Part shown: in pieces, positions 63,480 to 64,000 of the stretch
How positions within the stretch are numbered: position 1 is the first letter of the stretch
How the letters are laid out: each line of letters opens with the position of its first letter
NCBI RefSeq assembly: GCF_007860015.1
Contig: NZ_SJPS01000011.1
Coordinates: 1 to 64,000, forward strand
Direction of reading: 5' to 3'
DNA: 64,000 bases
DNA from: Bythopirellula polymerisocia
GTDB lineage: Bacteria > Planctomycetota > Planctomycetia > Pirellulales > Lacipirellulaceae
The notes under the pieces: model-generated
Databases searched by the model: none
Seen by the model: only the letters and a program-made list of their open reading frames with translations
What the model was told of the DNA's origin: nothing
Position numbers and translations under genes: made by a program

Positions 63480-63827
63480 ATGATGAATCGAATTGAATTT
63501 AGCGAATCTTCCTCTGTAAGCGTAATTCGTTTCAAAGATCAAAAAATCATTGATCCAGAAACTATTCAGGAGTTGGGCGAAGAACTGTTCTCACTGGTGG
63601 AAGATGGAAAACGCCAGAAGTTGATTCTGAATTTTGCCAATGTGGAGTTTCTCTCGTCTGCAGCGCTGGGGAAATTGATCACGTTTGAGAAGAAGGCTAA
63701 GCGCAGTGGAGCGAAGTTAATTCTATCTAATATCGCCCCCGAAATATACCAGGTATTCACGATTACCAATCTGGATAAACTTTTCACGATTAAAGACAAT
63801 GAGGCTGATGCCTTGGCAGTGCTTTGA
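63480..63827 (+). CDS. STAS-domain anti-sigma factor antagonist
   Basis: 115 residues, the size of RsbV/SpoIIAA-type regulators. The fold pattern is visible: SVSVIRFKDQKIIDPETIQELGEELFSLVED, then KLILNFANVEFLSSAALGKLI, with the conserved phosphorylatable Ser in FLSSAALGKL. Such proteins release a sigma factor by binding its anti-sigma kinase when unphosphorylated. The stop overlaps the start of the next gene (TGATG), implying coupling. Other planctomycetes have many such cassettes; the sigma factor here is not in the window. Confidence 0.85.
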   Translation: MMNRIEFSESSSVSVIRFKDQKIIDPETIQELGEELFSLVEDGKRQKLILNFANVEFLSSAALGKLITFEKKAKRSGAKLILSNIAPEIYQVFTITNLDKLFTIKDNEADALAVL

Positions 63828-64000
63828 TGCCTAGTCCTCCAGTTCAACTGCAGCACTATGGCCTGATTCCTGAGTTTCGCAACATCATGACTTCTACTTC
63901 ACAGCCGCGAAAGTTCGATCGAGTTTTGCCCAGCACATTGACGGCCTATCATGAATTTGTCCAAGAAGTGCTTACTGCCCTCCAAGGTTACGGCTGGAGT
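63827..64000 (+). CDS. Start of the gene coupled to the STAS gene (partial; possibly anti-sigma kinase)
   Basis: The ATG at 63827 shares its A with the stop codon of the STAS gene and opens a frame with no stop for 58 codons to the window edge; a second in-frame ATG is at 63887. The sequence (FDRVLPSTLTAYHEFVQEVLTALQGYGW) has the beginning of a HATPase-like regulator: the region preceding the ATP-binding helix in RsbW-type kinases looks similar, but there is too little sequence to be sure. Position next to STAS supports it. Confidence 0.55.
   Translation, partial: MPSPPVQLQHYGLIPEFRNIMTSTSQPRKFDRVLPSTLTAYHEFVQEVLTALQGYGWS

Overview
The window looks like chromosomal DNA of a planctomycete, most likely order Pirellulales (inference). 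The grounds are Cys-rich and beta-barrel secreted proteins of planctomycete type, many secreted proteins with no recognised function, an intact PrkA-YeaH-SpoVR operon, HemQ-type haem synthesis, and housekeeping genes scattered singly or in short operons. No rRNA, tRNA, CRISPR array, prophage or complete insertion sequence was seen. The only mobile-element trace is a transposase tail at the left edge.

Layout. 1-3.9 kb: transposase tail, two tandem paralogous outer-membrane-type proteins, and an RlmM-like rRNA methyltransferase. 4-7.1 kb: a nucleoside/nucleobase salvage island (cdd; upp-nupC-hpt). 7.3-14.1 kb: HemQ, then a minus-strand operon prkA, yeaH-like (DUF444), a 64-codon gene, spoVR, a 162-codon gene translationally coupled to spoVR, and an 88-codon gene; an 18-bp perfect palindrome lies about 110 bp upstream of prkA. 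15-23 kb: a Cys-rich barrel protein, a PDZ protein, a membrane-anchored oxidoreductase-like protein, a Cys-rich lipoprotein, a DegP-type protease and hemL. 23.5-30 kb: an envelope and signalling group (Tyr/Gly-rich secreted peptide, Ser/Thr kinase, SH3b protein, HEAT protein). 30-41 kb: a LplT-PlsC-Aas-like fusion, a truncated prepilin peptidase, an SGNH hydrolase, an isopropylmalate dehydrogenase-like enzyme, MiaE, an SDR, a protein of six YHS-like units, and dihydroorotase. 41-49.5 kb: a degraded gene, CorA, an MscS-type channel, a metallopeptidase-like lipoprotein, a MoaD-like protein beside an Asp-box propeller protein, and an isolated GspF. 49.7-56 kb: a fungal-type cytosine deaminase with adenine deaminase, a disordered RG/acidic protein, a split arginine-to-proline pathway (LOR/SDH plus ArgZ-like enzyme), and a DinB-fold protein. 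56.4-61.5 kb: a DevBCA-like exporter operon with two permeases and an ATPase fused to a cyclic-nucleotide-binding domain. 61.9-64 kb: three small envelope genes, then a STAS gene with a strong promoter that overlaps the start of a downstream gene cut by the window edge.

Biologically the window combines nucleobase and arginine salvage, a starvation/stress operon with uncharacterised extra members, and envelope functions. The strongest candidates for undescribed biology are the extra small members of the prkA-yeaH-spoVR operon, the cNMP-gated DevBCA-like exporter, the split and order-reversed AgrE-type arginine catabolic pair, and the six-unit YHS-like protein. All functional calls come from reading translated sequence and remembered family motifs; no database search was run.
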